DNA of 64,000 nt. Origin: Methylotenera mobilis 13. Lineage in GTDB: Bacteria > Pseudomonadota > Gammaproteobacteria > Burkholderiales > Methylophilaceae. Positions 34,232 through 43,646 of this stretch are shown here, one piece after another. Each line of letters starts with the position of its first letter. The first letter of the stretch is position 1. The stretch is taken from the NCBI RefSeq assembly GCF_000384255.1, contig NZ_KB913035.1, positions 1,463,362-1,527,361 on the forward strand, in the 5' to 3' direction. The position numbers and the translations under genes are program-made. Under the pieces are notes generated by a model. That model worked only from the letters and a program-made list of their open reading frames with translations, did not search any database and was not told the origin of the DNA.

Positions 34232-36457
34232 ATGACTAATCAAGTAAGTAATGAGTGGACTTTAGCGATTAAGGGCATGACCTGTGCGTCTTGTGCTGGT
34301 CGTGTTGAGAAGGCACTACTGAATGTGTCTGGTGTAGTGACTGCTGAGATTAATCTTGCTTTAGAAACGGCAAAGGTTTCTGGTGTAGATAAAGTGACCA
34401 CAAAGCAGTTAATTGCTGCAGTGGATGCTGCTGGTTACCAAGCACAGTTATTAACTGCGCAAAACGATAGTGCTGAGCATCTTGCTGACTCTTACAGACG
34501 GAATCAGTGGTGGCCAAGTGCGCTTGCTGCTGTGTTGTCATTGCCCTTAGTGATTGCAATGGTTGCTGAGTGGTTAGGTTGGCAAGGTCAACTTTCTGGC
34601 TGGTTGCAGTGGGCATTAGCAACACCTGTGCAGTTTTGGTTAGGCTGGCGTTTTTATAAAGCGGGATGGCATGCGCTTAAAGCTGGCGCTGGGAATATGG
34701 ACTTACTGGTTGCGATTGGTACCTCTGCGGCTTACGGCTTGAGCGTTTATTTGTTATTTAGCCCTTCTCATAGAGCAGGTGCACATCATTTATATTTTGA
34801 ATCTTCCACGATAGTGATTACCTTAGTATTGTTCGGGAAATGGCTTGAAGGGCGTGCGAAGTCACAAACGACAGAAGCAATACGGGCGCTTAATACATTA
34901 AGGCCTGAGTTTGCTACAGTGGTAAAAAACGGACAGCCTGAACTAGTTTCTATCGCCTTGGTGAAGGTGGGGGATTTAGTTTTAGTGAAGCCTGGTGAGC
35001 GTATTGCTGTTGATGGAACAGTGCAGAATGGTGATAGCCAAGTGGATGAGTCCTTAATTACTGGTGAGAGCCTACCAGTGTCAAAAAAAGTAGGTGACAA
35101 AGTGACTGGCGGCGCCATGAATGGCGAGGGTCTTTTAACTATTATTACCAATGCAGTAGGTACTGAAACTGTACTTGCGCGTATTGTGCGCTTGGTAGAG
35201 TCTGCACAAGCGAAAAAAGCGCCAATTCAGCGATTGGTGGATAAAGTGAGTGCAGTTTTTGTGCCAGTGGTACTTGTGATTGCAACATTGACTTTGATTG
35301 TGTGGGGGCTGTTAAATGGAAATTGGGAGGCTGCCATCATTAATGCGGTCTCCGTTTTAGTGATTGCTTGCCCATGTGCGCTGGGTTTGGCTACGCCGGC
35401 TGCTATTATGGTTGGTACGGGCGTTGCTGCGCAACATGGTATTTTAATTAAAGATGCAGAGGCATTAGAGCTTGCGCATGCTATTAAAACGGTTGCCTTT
35501 GATAAGACTGGTACTTTAACAGAAGGTCATCCTAAGTTAATCACCATGCAATCGTCATCTAAAGACAGTGATGCTCGAGCTGCAGACGAGCTTCTCATGT
35601 TAGCTGCAAGCTTACAAGCAGGTAGCGAGCATCCCTTGGCCAAAGCCGTTACCAATGCCGCCAACGCTAAAGATTTACCGTTACAAGTCACGCAAAATTT
35701 ACAGGCATTGGCAGGTAAGGGTGTAGTGGGCGAAGTGGGCGAAGTGGGAGTGCAAAGGTTATATTTTGGCAGCACCCGTCTCATGAATGACTTAAAAGTC
35801 AATCTGTCTAAATTCAAAGATGATGCTTTAGTGCTCGAGCAGGAAGGACGTAGTATTTCTTGGTTAGCACAAGCAAGAGCTCTTGATCATTTTGCACCTA
35901 AGCTATTAGGTATGTTTGCATTTGGTGACGCCATTAAAGCAACAGCTCATCAGGCAATTGATGATTTAGAGAAATTAGGCATTAAAACGGTATTAATATC
36001 AGGGGATAATCAAGGCAGTGCCTCCAGCGTTGCTAAGCAATTAGGGATTTCAGAGTTTTATGCCCAAGTCTTACCCGGTGAAAAAGCATCTATCGTGACA
36101 CAGCTAAAACAAGATGGCTTAGTTGCTATGGTGGGAGACGGGTTGAATGATGCCCCGGCACTAGCCGTCGCGGATGTTGGGATTGCAATGTCTAGCGGCA
36201 CCGATGTTGCGATGCACACATCAGGCATCACGTTAATGCGGGGCGACCCTGCTTTAGTTGCGCATGCGATTGATATTTCTAAACGTACTTATCAGAAGAT
36301 TAGACAAAATTTATTTTGGGCATTTATCTATAACGTCGTGGGTATTCCACTGGCTTCTATGGGGATATTGAGTCCAGTATTAGCTGGGGCGGCAATGGCA
36401 TTAAGTAGTGTAAGTGTGATTTCAAATGCGTTATTGCTTAAGCTATGGCGACCCTAA
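34232..36457 (+). CDS. copA: Copper-exporting P1B-type ATPase (CopA)
   Basis: A 741-residue Cu(I)-translocating ATPase. There is one N-terminal heavy-metal domain with MTCASC (about residues 15-20), eight expected membrane spans, the intramembrane metal site CPC in [12 protein letters not shown], the phosphorylation motif DKTGTLTEG, the HP motif in SEHPLAKA and the hinge [11 protein letters not shown]. These features identify the Cu+ subgroup (P1B-1). No CueR-type dyad was seen upstream and no chaperone or regulator gene is adjacent. It removes copper from the cytoplasm or supplies it to cuproenzymes. Confidence 0.94.
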   Translation: MTNQVSNEWTLAIKGMTCASCAGRVEKALLNVSGVVTAEINLALETAKVSGVDKVTTKQLIAAVDAAGYQAQLLTAQNDSAEHLADSYRRNQWWPSALAAVLSLPLVIAMVAEWLGWQGQLSGWLQWALATPVQFWLGWRFYKAGWHALKAGAGNMDLLVAIGTSAAYGLSVYLLFSPSHRAGAHHLYFESSTIVITLVLFGKWLEGRAKSQTTEAIRALNTLRPEFATVVKNGQPELVSIALVKVGDLVLVKPGERIAVDGTVQNGDSQVDESLITGESLPVSKKVGDKVTGGAMNGEGLLTIITNAVGTETVLARIVRLVESAQAKKAPIQRLVDKVSAVFVPVVLVIATLTLIVWGLLNGNWEAAIINAVSVLVIACPCALGLATPAAIMVGTGVAAQHGILIKDAEALELAHAIKTVAFDKTGTLTEGHPKLITMQSSSKDSDARAADELLMLAASLQAGSEHPLAKAVTNAANAKDLPLQVTQNLQALAGKGVVGEVGEVGVQRLYFGSTRLMNDLKVNLSKFKDDALVLEQEGRSISWLAQARALDHFAPKLLGMFAFGDAIKATAHQAIDDLEKLGIKTVLISGDNQGSASSVAKQLGISEFYAQVLPGEKASIVTQLKQDGLVAMVGDGLNDAPALAVADVGIAMSSGTDVAMHTSGITLMRGDPALVAHAIDISKRTYQKIRQNLFWAFIYNVVGIPLASMGILSPVLAGAAMALSSVSVISNALLLKLWRP

Positions 36458-36601
36458 AATGCAACATACTTTTAGCGAATTAATTTCGTTGAATAGGATG
36501 TATTCAGACGGCATTTTGCCAGTATTTTTCTACATACTAACTAACATAACATTCTAGTTAGACGGTACTTGTTAACATGTATTTAGGTTAAGTTAGAATT
36601 T

Positions 36602-37864
36602 TTACTTGGCAATGCTTTGATTAATTTTCTTTAATTGCTGATCAACAAAGCTAGAAAGTGCTGGGCTGAGAGCGCCAGTTTGTTGCGCTTTAATGAATGC
36701 TTGTTGGGCGCTTTCGAGCTTGCCAACTGTTTGTAGAGAAATACCTAAACCAACTAGCGTATTTGTTTTTACACCTCCAGCATTTGTTTCAAGTGAAACA
36801 GCTTTCATGTAATGGTTAACGGCCTCTTCATGTCTGCCGCTACGTTGCAACAATGTAGCGAGAAAGGCTTGATAGTCGGCTTGGTTAGTCGCATATTGCA
36901 GCCCTTGTTCTAAGGTATTTAACGCCGTTGTTTGATCTCCAGCACTAATTTGCAAACGCGCTAGCGCAATACGAAACTCATTCTGCTCTGGACTAATTTG
37001 CAAGCCTGCATTCAGTACCTCTTTTGCATCATTCAGCCGTTTGTTATCAAGTAATAAGCTTGCAAGTGTCAGTCTAGCCTCATGATGCGCTGGGTTAAAT
37101 TCAAGTGCTTTGGCCAAATTAGCCTGAGACTCTGCAACTCTACCTTGTTGTAAATAAATGAGAGCTTGCTGATAGTAACTATTGGCATTTTGTTCAGGAC
37201 TTATTCTTTTGTTGATATTTGCCACGTGCTTGGTAGCAAACGCTGGTGAGGTACTTAGCTTGCTGTTCGTGTCGGTGGCAACCTCTCTTTTTGCAGGCTC
37301 ACTTGATTCAATCAACGCTGTGGTTTTTTTTTCACTTTCAACGACTGGCTGCGTTGGTTTTTTTTTGGTGGTAGTTGCTGTTGTGCTTGCTTGCTGTTCA
37401 GAGTTGTTCTCTACGTTGTACTTAAGCGATGTTTCAAATAAGCTGTTAGGTTGAGCTAGTTGTTGTGTTTTGGTACTAAGACCTAATTCAATTGCGTCAT
37501 TAGCCGACGTAATTGGAGTATCAGGCAAAGCTTCATTGGTGATTCCTTTGTCCTCAATTGCTTGGCCAAACTTTGCTGGTTGAGCACTGATTGTTTGGAT
37601 TTCAGCTCTTTTTTCACTCGTCGTGTTGATTTCATCATTCTTATTTAAACCAAGCAAATCTTTGAAGTTGTTTTGCTGGTCTAACACAGAAAATAGCGTA
37701 TACCCAAAAGCTAAAATTATGAGGACTAATCCAATGCTACCAATACGTCTACTGTTACTTTTTTTTGTGACTGCGCCAAACTGGGGAATAATTGATGGCT
37801 GAACATCAGTGGAATTCGCACCACGTTGTTCAAGGTCTTTTAGCATTTGATTGATTAAACTCAT
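36602..37864 (-). CDS. mshN: MSHA pilus biogenesis protein MshN
   Basis: A 420-residue protein with the conserved MshN N-terminus SLINQMLKDLEQRG, a single membrane span (about 42-62), a Ser/Thr/Lys-rich linker, and TPR repeats in the C-terminal half (about 225-410). It is predicted to face the periplasm and to help secretin or pilus assembly. It is the last gene of the locus, 24 bases after mshM. Confidence 0.88.
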   Translation of the reverse strand: MSLINQMLKDLEQRGANSTDVQPSIIPQFGAVTKKSNSRRIGSIGLVLIILAFGYTLFSVLDQQNNFKDLLGLNKNDEINTTSEKRAEIQTISAQPAKFGQAIEDKGITNEALPDTPITSANDAIELGLSTKTQQLAQPNSLFETSLKYNVENNSEQQASTTATTTKKKPTQPVVESEKKTTALIESSEPAKREVATDTNSKLSTSPAFATKHVANINKRISPEQNANSYYQQALIYLQQGRVAESQANLAKALEFNPAHHEARLTLASLLLDNKRLNDAKEVLNAGLQISPEQNEFRIALARLQISAGDQTTALNTLEQGLQYATNQADYQAFLATLLQRSGRHEEAVNHYMKAVSLETNAGGVKTNTLVGLGISLQTVGKLESAQQAFIKAQQTGALSPALSSFVDQQLKKINQSIAK

Positions 37865-37888
37865 TGTTAGTCTTTTTATAATCGAGAT

Positions 37889-38809
37889 TTAATATGGCTT
37901 TGGGTTATTAATCAACATCAATAAGATAATACCAAACAGCCCGAATAGCATTGTCACAGACAAGCTTTTTAATCCTATTTTCCGCCATGTAGTTTCAATC
38001 GACTGAGTATCTGATACTGCCGCTAGCACTTCGCGCATACCAACTTGATGCTTACCTTTGCCATAAGTGGCTAATAAAGCTTTGTGCGCTAGGATGTTAA
38101 TCAGCCTTGGCACGCCTTTTGAATGAAAATACATCAGGAATAAAGCGATGCGCCCAAACATACGGCTACCATGATAACCCGCAATGCTGAGGCGATGGTT
38201 TAAGTAGTAAGCCATTTCATCACGGCTTAGCAAATCAAGCTGATAATTAAAAGTGATTCTTTGCTTAAGTTGCCTGATAGAGGGGTGGTTTAATTTATCT
38301 TCCAGTTCTGGTTGGCCAAAAATAACCACTTGTAGCAATTTTCTTTTTTCAGTCTCAAGATTGCTGAGTAAGCGTAGTGCCTCTAAAGTTTCTATCGGCA
38401 TAGCCTGTACCTCATCAAGACATACCACTACTTTAATATTATCTCGCGCAAAGTTTAATAGGGCGTGTGTCAGAGCATTCAATATCAGATGTTGTGTTAC
38501 TTGCGTATCAGATGGCAAACTAATATTTAGCTCTTCAGCCAAGACCATTAGAAGTGATTGTGGCTCAAGATATGGGTTGGGTACATATGCTATTTTGTAA
38601 CTTTGGTCTAAGCTTGACATTAGCTTGCGGCATAACAAGGTTTTACCTGTACCGACTTCCCCCGTGACTTTAATAAAGCCCTCGCCAGTAGTCACTGCAA
38701 ATATGACGGTATTTAATGCATCCTGATAGCTAGCCGATGCAAAATAATAGCTTGTATCTGGCGTAATACTGAAAGGAAACTCATTAAGCCCGAAATGTTG
38801 CAAGTACAT
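37889..38809 (-). CDS. mshM: MSHA biogenesis ATPase MshM (ExeA-like)
   Basis: A 306-residue AAA-type ATPase beginning MYLQHFGLNEFPFSITPD, typical of ExeA/MshM. Walker A is GEVGTGKTLLC (about 50) and Walker B VVCLDEVQAM (about 125). A hydrophobic C-terminal segment (about 283-301) may anchor it in the inner membrane. ExeA homologues help place the secretin through the cell wall. It lies 3 bases after mshL. Confidence 0.9.
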   Translation of the reverse strand: MYLQHFGLNEFPFSITPDTSYYFASASYQDALNTVIFAVTTGEGFIKVTGEVGTGKTLLCRKLMSSLDQSYKIAYVPNPYLEPQSLLMVLAEELNISLPSDTQVTQHLILNALTHALLNFARDNIKVVVCLDEVQAMPIETLEALRLLSNLETEKRKLLQVVIFGQPELEDKLNHPSIRQLKQRITFNYQLDLLSRDEMAYYLNHRLSIAGYHGSRMFGRIALFLMYFHSKGVPRLINILAHKALLATYGKGKHQVGMREVLAAVSDTQSIETTWRKIGLKSLSVTMLFGLFGIILLMLINNPKPY

Positions 38810-38812
38810 GGG

Positions 38813-40558
38813 CTATTTATCCTCTGTAGGCACTGGTCTTTGCATTTCTTCGATGCGTTGCTTGCTAGATAGCATATCGTTTGCCCAATTTTCTTGGCCT
38901 TGAACAACGGATGCTTTAAGTAGAATCACTAACTCAGACTTAGTCTTAGAAGCACCTTGTTGGCGGAAGGCAGCACCTATACCTTTAACATCACCTAGTC
39001 CAGGTACTTTTGATTTTGAGCTAGTTGCACTTTCAGTCATTAGGCCGCCAATAACAATCACACGTCCATCACGTGTGCGTACAATGCTATCAGTTTCACT
39101 GATATTACTGGAAGCTAAAGGCAAGTTAATTTGACCGGCAGTACCACCTAAGGTTACTTGCTTGTTCACCGTAGATACTTGGCTAATAGAAGGGTGCATG
39201 TGCAAGATGATATTGTCATCTTTGTCAATTTGCGGTGTGACATCTAACGTAATGCCAGAAAAGAATGGTTGTAGTATGACTTCTGGCACTGTGGTCGTTG
39301 CACCAACAGATGCTGTGGTGTTGGATGAAATGCCCGTCACAAAAAACTCATCAGTACCCACTTTTAGCACAGCTTTCTGGTTGTTAATGGATGAAATGCG
39401 TGGGCTAGAAAGCACTTGTACATCGCCTTGCGTTTCTAAGAATGATAGCAAAGTTGAAAAATTAGCCCCTTGTAGTGCGATGGCAAACAATGGACCACCC
39501 AATGCTGTTGTCGCTGCATTGGCGATTACGTTGCCATTAGCAGCCGCTAAATCACCACTAATTAAGTTACCATTACCACTACTTGCCAGTTGTGTATTTG
39601 CGTTGATATTACCTACGATACCTGTGTTCGAGCCGCTACTGCCAAAAATAGACCAATTGACCCCACTTTGCGATAAATCATTAAGTTGAACATTGATGAT
39701 TTTTGCTTCAAGAATTACTTGTCGTTCAATTGACACCTGCATTAAGCGTAAAAAAGATTCAACATTACGAATCTCATTTGGCATTGCACGTACAACAATC
39801 ACGCCAGACTGAAGATTCACAATAATTCGGCGGCCATTTTCGTTACCGACAATTCCGTTAAGAGAGTCAGTTAAGTCTTGCCAGAAATCATTGTTGGAAG
39901 AGGTCGTAATACTAGTGCTAGTCAGTGGGCGGCTGTTATTGTTGCCGGAGCCACCGATATTGTTTGTTACTTGTGAAGTATTGCCAGTGTTATTAGCACC
40001 TTGTTGGTTGTTTTGCCCACCACTAATCGAGCCTGATGTAACACGTGTGTCTGAAGAGCCTCTACGTTGACCAACAATGTAATTCACTTGGAATACTCGT
40101 GTTTGCATTGACTGTTGCTCAATGAAAATGCGTGAACCATCCACTTTGTATTCGTAACCATACAGAGATCTTAGTGCGTCTAACGCCTCAAATACCGTCA
40201 CATCTTTTAAGTTCACCGAGATATTGCCATTGATGTCTGGATGAACAAGCATGCTATAGCGAGTGCCGCCAACAATGCCCATTAATACTTGGTTGGCAGG
40301 TGCATTATTAATGACTAAATCAAAACGTTGCTCAAGCTTTTTAGCTGTTGTTTTTGGAATCTCAATTTTAAGTGGAGGTAAGAGTGCATCGTTGATTTCA
40401 ACTGGCGTTGGTGCCACAGGTTTACTTTCTGCGCCAACGGTTAACTCATCTTTGATTGTATTAATCGTGCTTTGGTCATGAGCCTGCATAAACCCTGCAC
40501 AGCTGGTAAGTAGCATTACAATCAATAGTGGAGATAGTCTTATTGCAATTGTCGGCAT
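38813..40558 (-). CDS. mshL: MSHA pilus secretin MshL
   Basis: A 581-residue outer-membrane secretin that forms the pilus exit pore. A signal sequence ends in a lipobox-like LTSC, then come an N0/STN domain (about 75-150), a Ser/Gly/Asn-rich insert (about 170-220), and the secretin core in the C-terminal half with VLSSPRISSINNQKAVLKVG and RDGRVIVIGGLM. mshK lies upstream and mshM downstream, the standard order. The low-complexity insert resembles those in other MshL/PilQ-type secretins. Confidence 0.94.
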   Translation of the reverse strand: MPTIAIRLSPLLIVMLLTSCAGFMQAHDQSTINTIKDELTVGAESKPVAPTPVEINDALLPPLKIEIPKTTAKKLEQRFDLVINNAPANQVLMGIVGGTRYSMLVHPDINGNISVNLKDVTVFEALDALRSLYGYEYKVDGSRIFIEQQSMQTRVFQVNYIVGQRRGSSDTRVTSGSISGGQNNQQGANNTGNTSQVTNNIGGSGNNNSRPLTSTSITTSSNNDFWQDLTDSLNGIVGNENGRRIIVNLQSGVIVVRAMPNEIRNVESFLRLMQVSIERQVILEAKIINVQLNDLSQSGVNWSIFGSSGSNTGIVGNINANTQLASSGNGNLISGDLAAANGNVIANAATTALGGPLFAIALQGANFSTLLSFLETQGDVQVLSSPRISSINNQKAVLKVGTDEFFVTGISSNTTASVGATTTVPEVILQPFFSGITLDVTPQIDKDDNIILHMHPSISQVSTVNKQVTLGGTAGQINLPLASSNISETDSIVRTRDGRVIVIGGLMTESATSSKSKVPGLGDVKGIGAAFRQQGASKTKSELVILLKASVVQGQENWANDMLSSKQRIEEMQRPVPTEDK

Positions 40559-40602
40559 CTTGTTCTCGTTCAGTTCATTCTATCTATATGGAGCAATATT
40601 CT

Positions 40603-41028
40603 TTACTTGGATTGACTTCGTTGTTTAGACGGTATTGCCGAGCTTTTTGCCGGCAATATTTTTTTCTGTATTGAAAAATCCATCGTTAATGTTTTTAAGC
40701 TTCTATCAGGATTGCGTAACACGGCTTCACGTTCGTTAAGCTTAATTAACGTAGCACCATCGTATTTTTGCCCTAGCATAATTTTTTGCCCATTGATTAT
40801 CGCTGCATGGTAATTCGAACCAAGGATAATCGATTGTAACACGGGGCCACTCAACAACTCACCACCTTGCCCGCTAGATGATTGATTATAAAAGGCTGCA
40901 GGGGGTTGCGTTGGGTCATTGAGAGTTTCAGCGAACACAGTATTTAGCGAAAATAAACACGCTGTACCAATTAGCCAATTTGACGTTATTTTTATCAAGT
41001 GTTTAAAAGTAATGAAGTGCGTGTTCAT
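40603..41028 (-). CDS. mshK: MSHA biogenesis protein MshK (PilP-like)
   Basis: A small periplasmic protein of about 141 residues: a signal sequence ending near TVFAET, then LNDPTQPP, a motif shared by MshK and PilP/GspC-type linkers, and a beta-rich domain. The ATG at 41028 starts 2 bases after the mshJ stop; an upstream in-frame ATG at 41046 would overlap mshJ and place extra residues before the signal peptide. It is predicted to link the inner-membrane complex to the MshL secretin. Confidence 0.85.
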   Translation of the reverse strand: MNTHFITFKHLIKITSNWLIGTACLFSLNTVFAETLNDPTQPPAAFYNQSSSGQGGELLSGPVLQSIILGSNYHAAIINGQKIMLGQKYDGATLIKLNEREAVLRNPDRSLKTLTMDFSIQKKILPAKSSAIPSKQRSQSK

Positions 41029-41030
41029 GC

Positions 41031-41738
41031 TTAAATACTCAACCATGCTTTATCTAAACTCAGCGTGTAAACTGTGAGTTTAAGTTGATTGTTAGGATAC
41101 GCTTTTGTTGAAAGCTCAGCGTTGTTCCAAAGCACATGCCAATCCATTTTTTCTATCGTAGAGACATACTCTAGTAAATCTAAATAACGACCTTCTATTG
41201 TAATTTCTACAACATGTTTGAAGACTGGATTTTCCAGCTGCTCTTCCTGATTAGTGTTTAGTTCAGCAGTTGGCAGTTCAGTAGTATCAACAGGTTGCGC
41301 TAGTAAATTTTGTGTAGGCAACGTATTGAGTGCAATTAACTTCAGTTTGCCATTTTTAGCTAACAAATCTCTTAGCAACTCTGGCATTTTATCAGGGCTA
41401 ATTAAGGTGATATCTAGTTGTTTTTTTGCTGTATCAATAGCAGCTAGCTCAATTTCTAAAGACGAAATACGTTGTTTGTTAGATGCATTTGGGTCAATAG
41501 GCTGTTTGTTTTTCAATATGCTAACTTGTTGCTGTAAATCTAAGATGACTGATTGATCTGTAGAGACTTCAGATAAGAATCTTTGTTTGCTAATTTCTAA
41601 TGGGCTGATTAATAGCATGTTGATGGCTGTGTAAACTACTAATGCAGATGCTCCAAATACCATTAAACGTTCACGATTATTGAGCGCATCAAATTTACTA
41701 GAAAGAGATGACCATTTTTCTATCAGTGCAGCTTTCAA
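41031..41738 (-). CDS. mshJ: MSHA biogenesis protein MshJ (PilO-like)
   Basis: A 235-residue inner-membrane protein with one span (about 27-47), a periplasmic coiled coil (about 55-105) and a ferredoxin-like C-terminal domain, the PilO/GspM architecture. The sequence SKFDALNNRERLMVFGA matches MshJ N-termini. It overlaps the upstream PilN-like gene by four bases. It should form the inner-membrane platform with the PilM- and PilN-like proteins. Confidence 0.88.
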   Translation of the reverse strand: MKAALIEKWSSLSSKFDALNNRERLMVFGASALVVYTAINMLLISPLEISKQRFLSEVSTDQSVILDLQQQVSILKNKQPIDPNASNKQRISSLEIELAAIDTAKKQLDITLISPDKMPELLRDLLAKNGKLKLIALNTLPTQNLLAQPVDTTELPTAELNTNQEEQLENPVFKHVVEITIEGRYLDLLEYVSTIEKMDWHVLWNNAELSTKAYPNNQLKLTVYTLSLDKAWLSI

Positions 41739-42511
41739 GATTTACCTCCAGTTGCTGGCGCTTGGCTAGCTGCATTTGATAGGGTGCTAATAGCCCGACT
41801 TGATGTGTTATCCAATTTTGACTCTAAAGAGAACTCAATGAAATTGGGGATATTGGTCGTCGTTGTTGGGTTTTGTTCATTAAGCCTCACATCGTTTAAT
41901 TTATCTGATTGCGTTTGAGGTATAGCGGCAGGTATAGATGGACTATTGGATAACGTATCTGCTTTAGGTAAGCTAATATTCAACCCTGAGAATAGTTTTC
42001 CTTTTAACGCAGGCTCGTTGCTTAAGCGGTTTATGTACTGAGGGACTAAATCACCTTGTAGTGCTCTACCTTGAATATTAAGCGTATCTGTTTGGCTATC
42101 AACACTAAATCCTGTTAACCATAAGCCCTCAACACGTTGCCTAGCAAACGCGCGCATTAAGGCGGCGTAGCTGTTATCAGGAGTGTTTGTGCTGTGGCTG
42201 AGTAAAGTCAGTATTTGTTGTTGAACTTTTACTTTTTGCTCTAATTGGGTAATTTGTTTCTCAAGCGAAGTATCTTTATCATGAGGTGCGTGCAGTAGTG
42301 CTAAGGCTTTGAGTTCATTTTGCACGTTGATGAGATCATTCGCCATTTGCTCGCGTTGCAGACTGAGCGCTGAAACCTCTTTTTGCAGATAAGTATAGTA
42401 ACCCAGCAGAATAAACGCCATTGCAACTATCATGGCAGCCATGCTGTTGAGTGTTAGAAACGGCTTTTGTTTGATTAAAGCAATATTGACGAGATTTATC
42501 TGTTGACTCAC
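41735..42511 (-). CDS. MSHA biogenesis PilN-like assembly protein
   Basis: A 258-residue protein with a short cytoplasmic N-terminus (MSQQINLVNIALI, the PilN-type peptide that docks on PilM), one membrane span (about 22-44) and a coiled coil. Its place between mshI and mshJ, with four-base overlaps on both sides, matches the second MshI-like/PilN gene of msh loci. The C-terminal 70 residues are Ser/Thr/Asn-rich. Confidence 0.85.
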   Translation of the reverse strand: MSQQINLVNIALIKQKPFLTLNSMAAMIVAMAFILLGYYTYLQKEVSALSLQREQMANDLINVQNELKALALLHAPHDKDTSLEKQITQLEQKVKVQQQILTLLSHSTNTPDNSYAALMRAFARQRVEGLWLTGFSVDSQTDTLNIQGRALQGDLVPQYINRLSNEPALKGKLFSGLNISLPKADTLSNSPSIPAAIPQTQSDKLNDVRLNEQNPTTTTNIPNFIEFSLESKLDNTSSRAISTLSNAASQAPATGGKS

Positions 42512-43455
42512 AGTTCATCTCCATCACGTAACGCAGCGCCTAGCGCAGGGAAGAACAGGGCTTGGGATTCTAAGGTATTAAGCTTTGCACTACCTTCAAA
42601 GTCAAAAATATCTGCTAAATCTAATCGCTCAACTTTAATGTACAAATAAGAGGTAAGGTAGTCATAAAAGTCTTCGCGACCAACGAACGGGGCCAATACC
42701 AGACGATTGATTGCAAGTTGAGGAAACTGACGTTCAAAGTTATCGAGTGAGCGCTGAATCTCTAAGGAAAATCTTTCGAATATGCTAGATTTTTGTTCAC
42801 TGTTTTCACTCGAAATAGCGTCAGTGTTTAGTTCAATCTGCCTAGCATGATATAGCGCTTTATTGGCTGTGAATGTAAGTAACCCGCCGTTTTTGTTAAT
42901 AGATAACAAAGCTAACCCACGGTTTTCTTCTTCAATATACGATGCTATATTTCTCTGTGCCATTTCAGGAATATCAATGACCTCTAGTCCTGATTTAGCA
43001 ATATCAGTAAACTTTTGCATGAAGTCACCAATCAGCACATTTTTGGCAGATACGGCATAAACATAAGACTGTCGATTGGATTTACTATCATCAGCGGGAA
43101 TGTTGATCACATCTATGGTTGCTTGCTCAACAGGATAGTCAATCATATCCTTTAGTTTCCAGCCAATCGCCTGCTTTAGTTCATTGTCAGGTACATTTGG
43201 TTTTTCAATCTGAAATATTTGGTATTCACCTTGCTTTATCAGCATGGTGCAATGATAGTTATCTAAATCAAGTTCAATGTCTGAAATGATAGACTCAATA
43301 TCAAAAGGCTCTTTAGCATTTTTAACCTGAGAAAAAGTCATTTTAACCATAGGTTTTCTCCCATGGCTTTTTTCTATATGAGCTAATTGTGTGCTCTGTT
43401 CTGACGGCTCTATAGAAAGCCAACCTTGCAATTTTTTCTTGGTAAAAAATTTCAT
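42508..43455 (-). CDS. mshI: MSHA biogenesis protein MshI (PilM-like)
   Basis: A 315-residue cytoplasmic actin-fold protein of the PilM type without membrane spans. It starts KFFTKKKLQGWLSIEPSEQ and contains ELKQAIGWKLKDMIDYPVEQ, typical of MshI. It should recruit the PilN-like protein encoded next, with which it overlaps by four bases. It is the first gene of the displaced I-N module, and the 191 bases before it contain a candidate promoter. Confidence 0.88.
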   Translation of the reverse strand: MKFFTKKKLQGWLSIEPSEQSTQLAHIEKSHGRKPMVKMTFSQVKNAKEPFDIESIISDIELDLDNYHCTMLIKQGEYQIFQIEKPNVPDNELKQAIGWKLKDMIDYPVEQATIDVINIPADDSKSNRQSYVYAVSAKNVLIGDFMQKFTDIAKSGLEVIDIPEMAQRNIASYIEEENRGLALLSINKNGGLLTFTANKALYHARQIELNTDAISSENSEQKSSIFERFSLEIQRSLDNFERQFPQLAINRLVLAPFVGREDFYDYLTSYLYIKVERLDLADIFDFEGSAKLNTLESQALFFPALGAALRDGDEL

Positions 43456-43501
43456 CTTGGGTATTTAATCGAAACCTAAGTCTCTTGTCGTTTACAAACA
43501 G

Positions 43502-43530
43502 TATATACTACATTAAGTTGTACGGTGTAA
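43502..43530 (-). promoter_or_regulatory. Candidate promoter for the mshI-N module
   Basis: On the minus strand TTACAC (43525-43530) and TATATA (43502-43507) are exactly 17 bases apart, about 45 bases before mshI. This is the only sizeable gap inside the locus besides those around the pilin genes. The match is modest in AT-rich sequence. Confidence 0.35.
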
Positions 43531-43646
43531 CTTATTGTAATATATGTACTTGTTACCGTTAATTTGTAAAAAAATGCTATTTTTAACTATTAACAGATGG
43601 CTTTGATTCATCAAGCTAACAAAACATTACTGGCAAGTTTTGTAGA

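Noticed and set aside
39900-40050. Asn/Gly/Ser-rich low-complexity tract in mshL considered as a repeat or insertion
   Set aside because: It is in frame within the secretin and such linkers are common in MshL/PilQ proteins.
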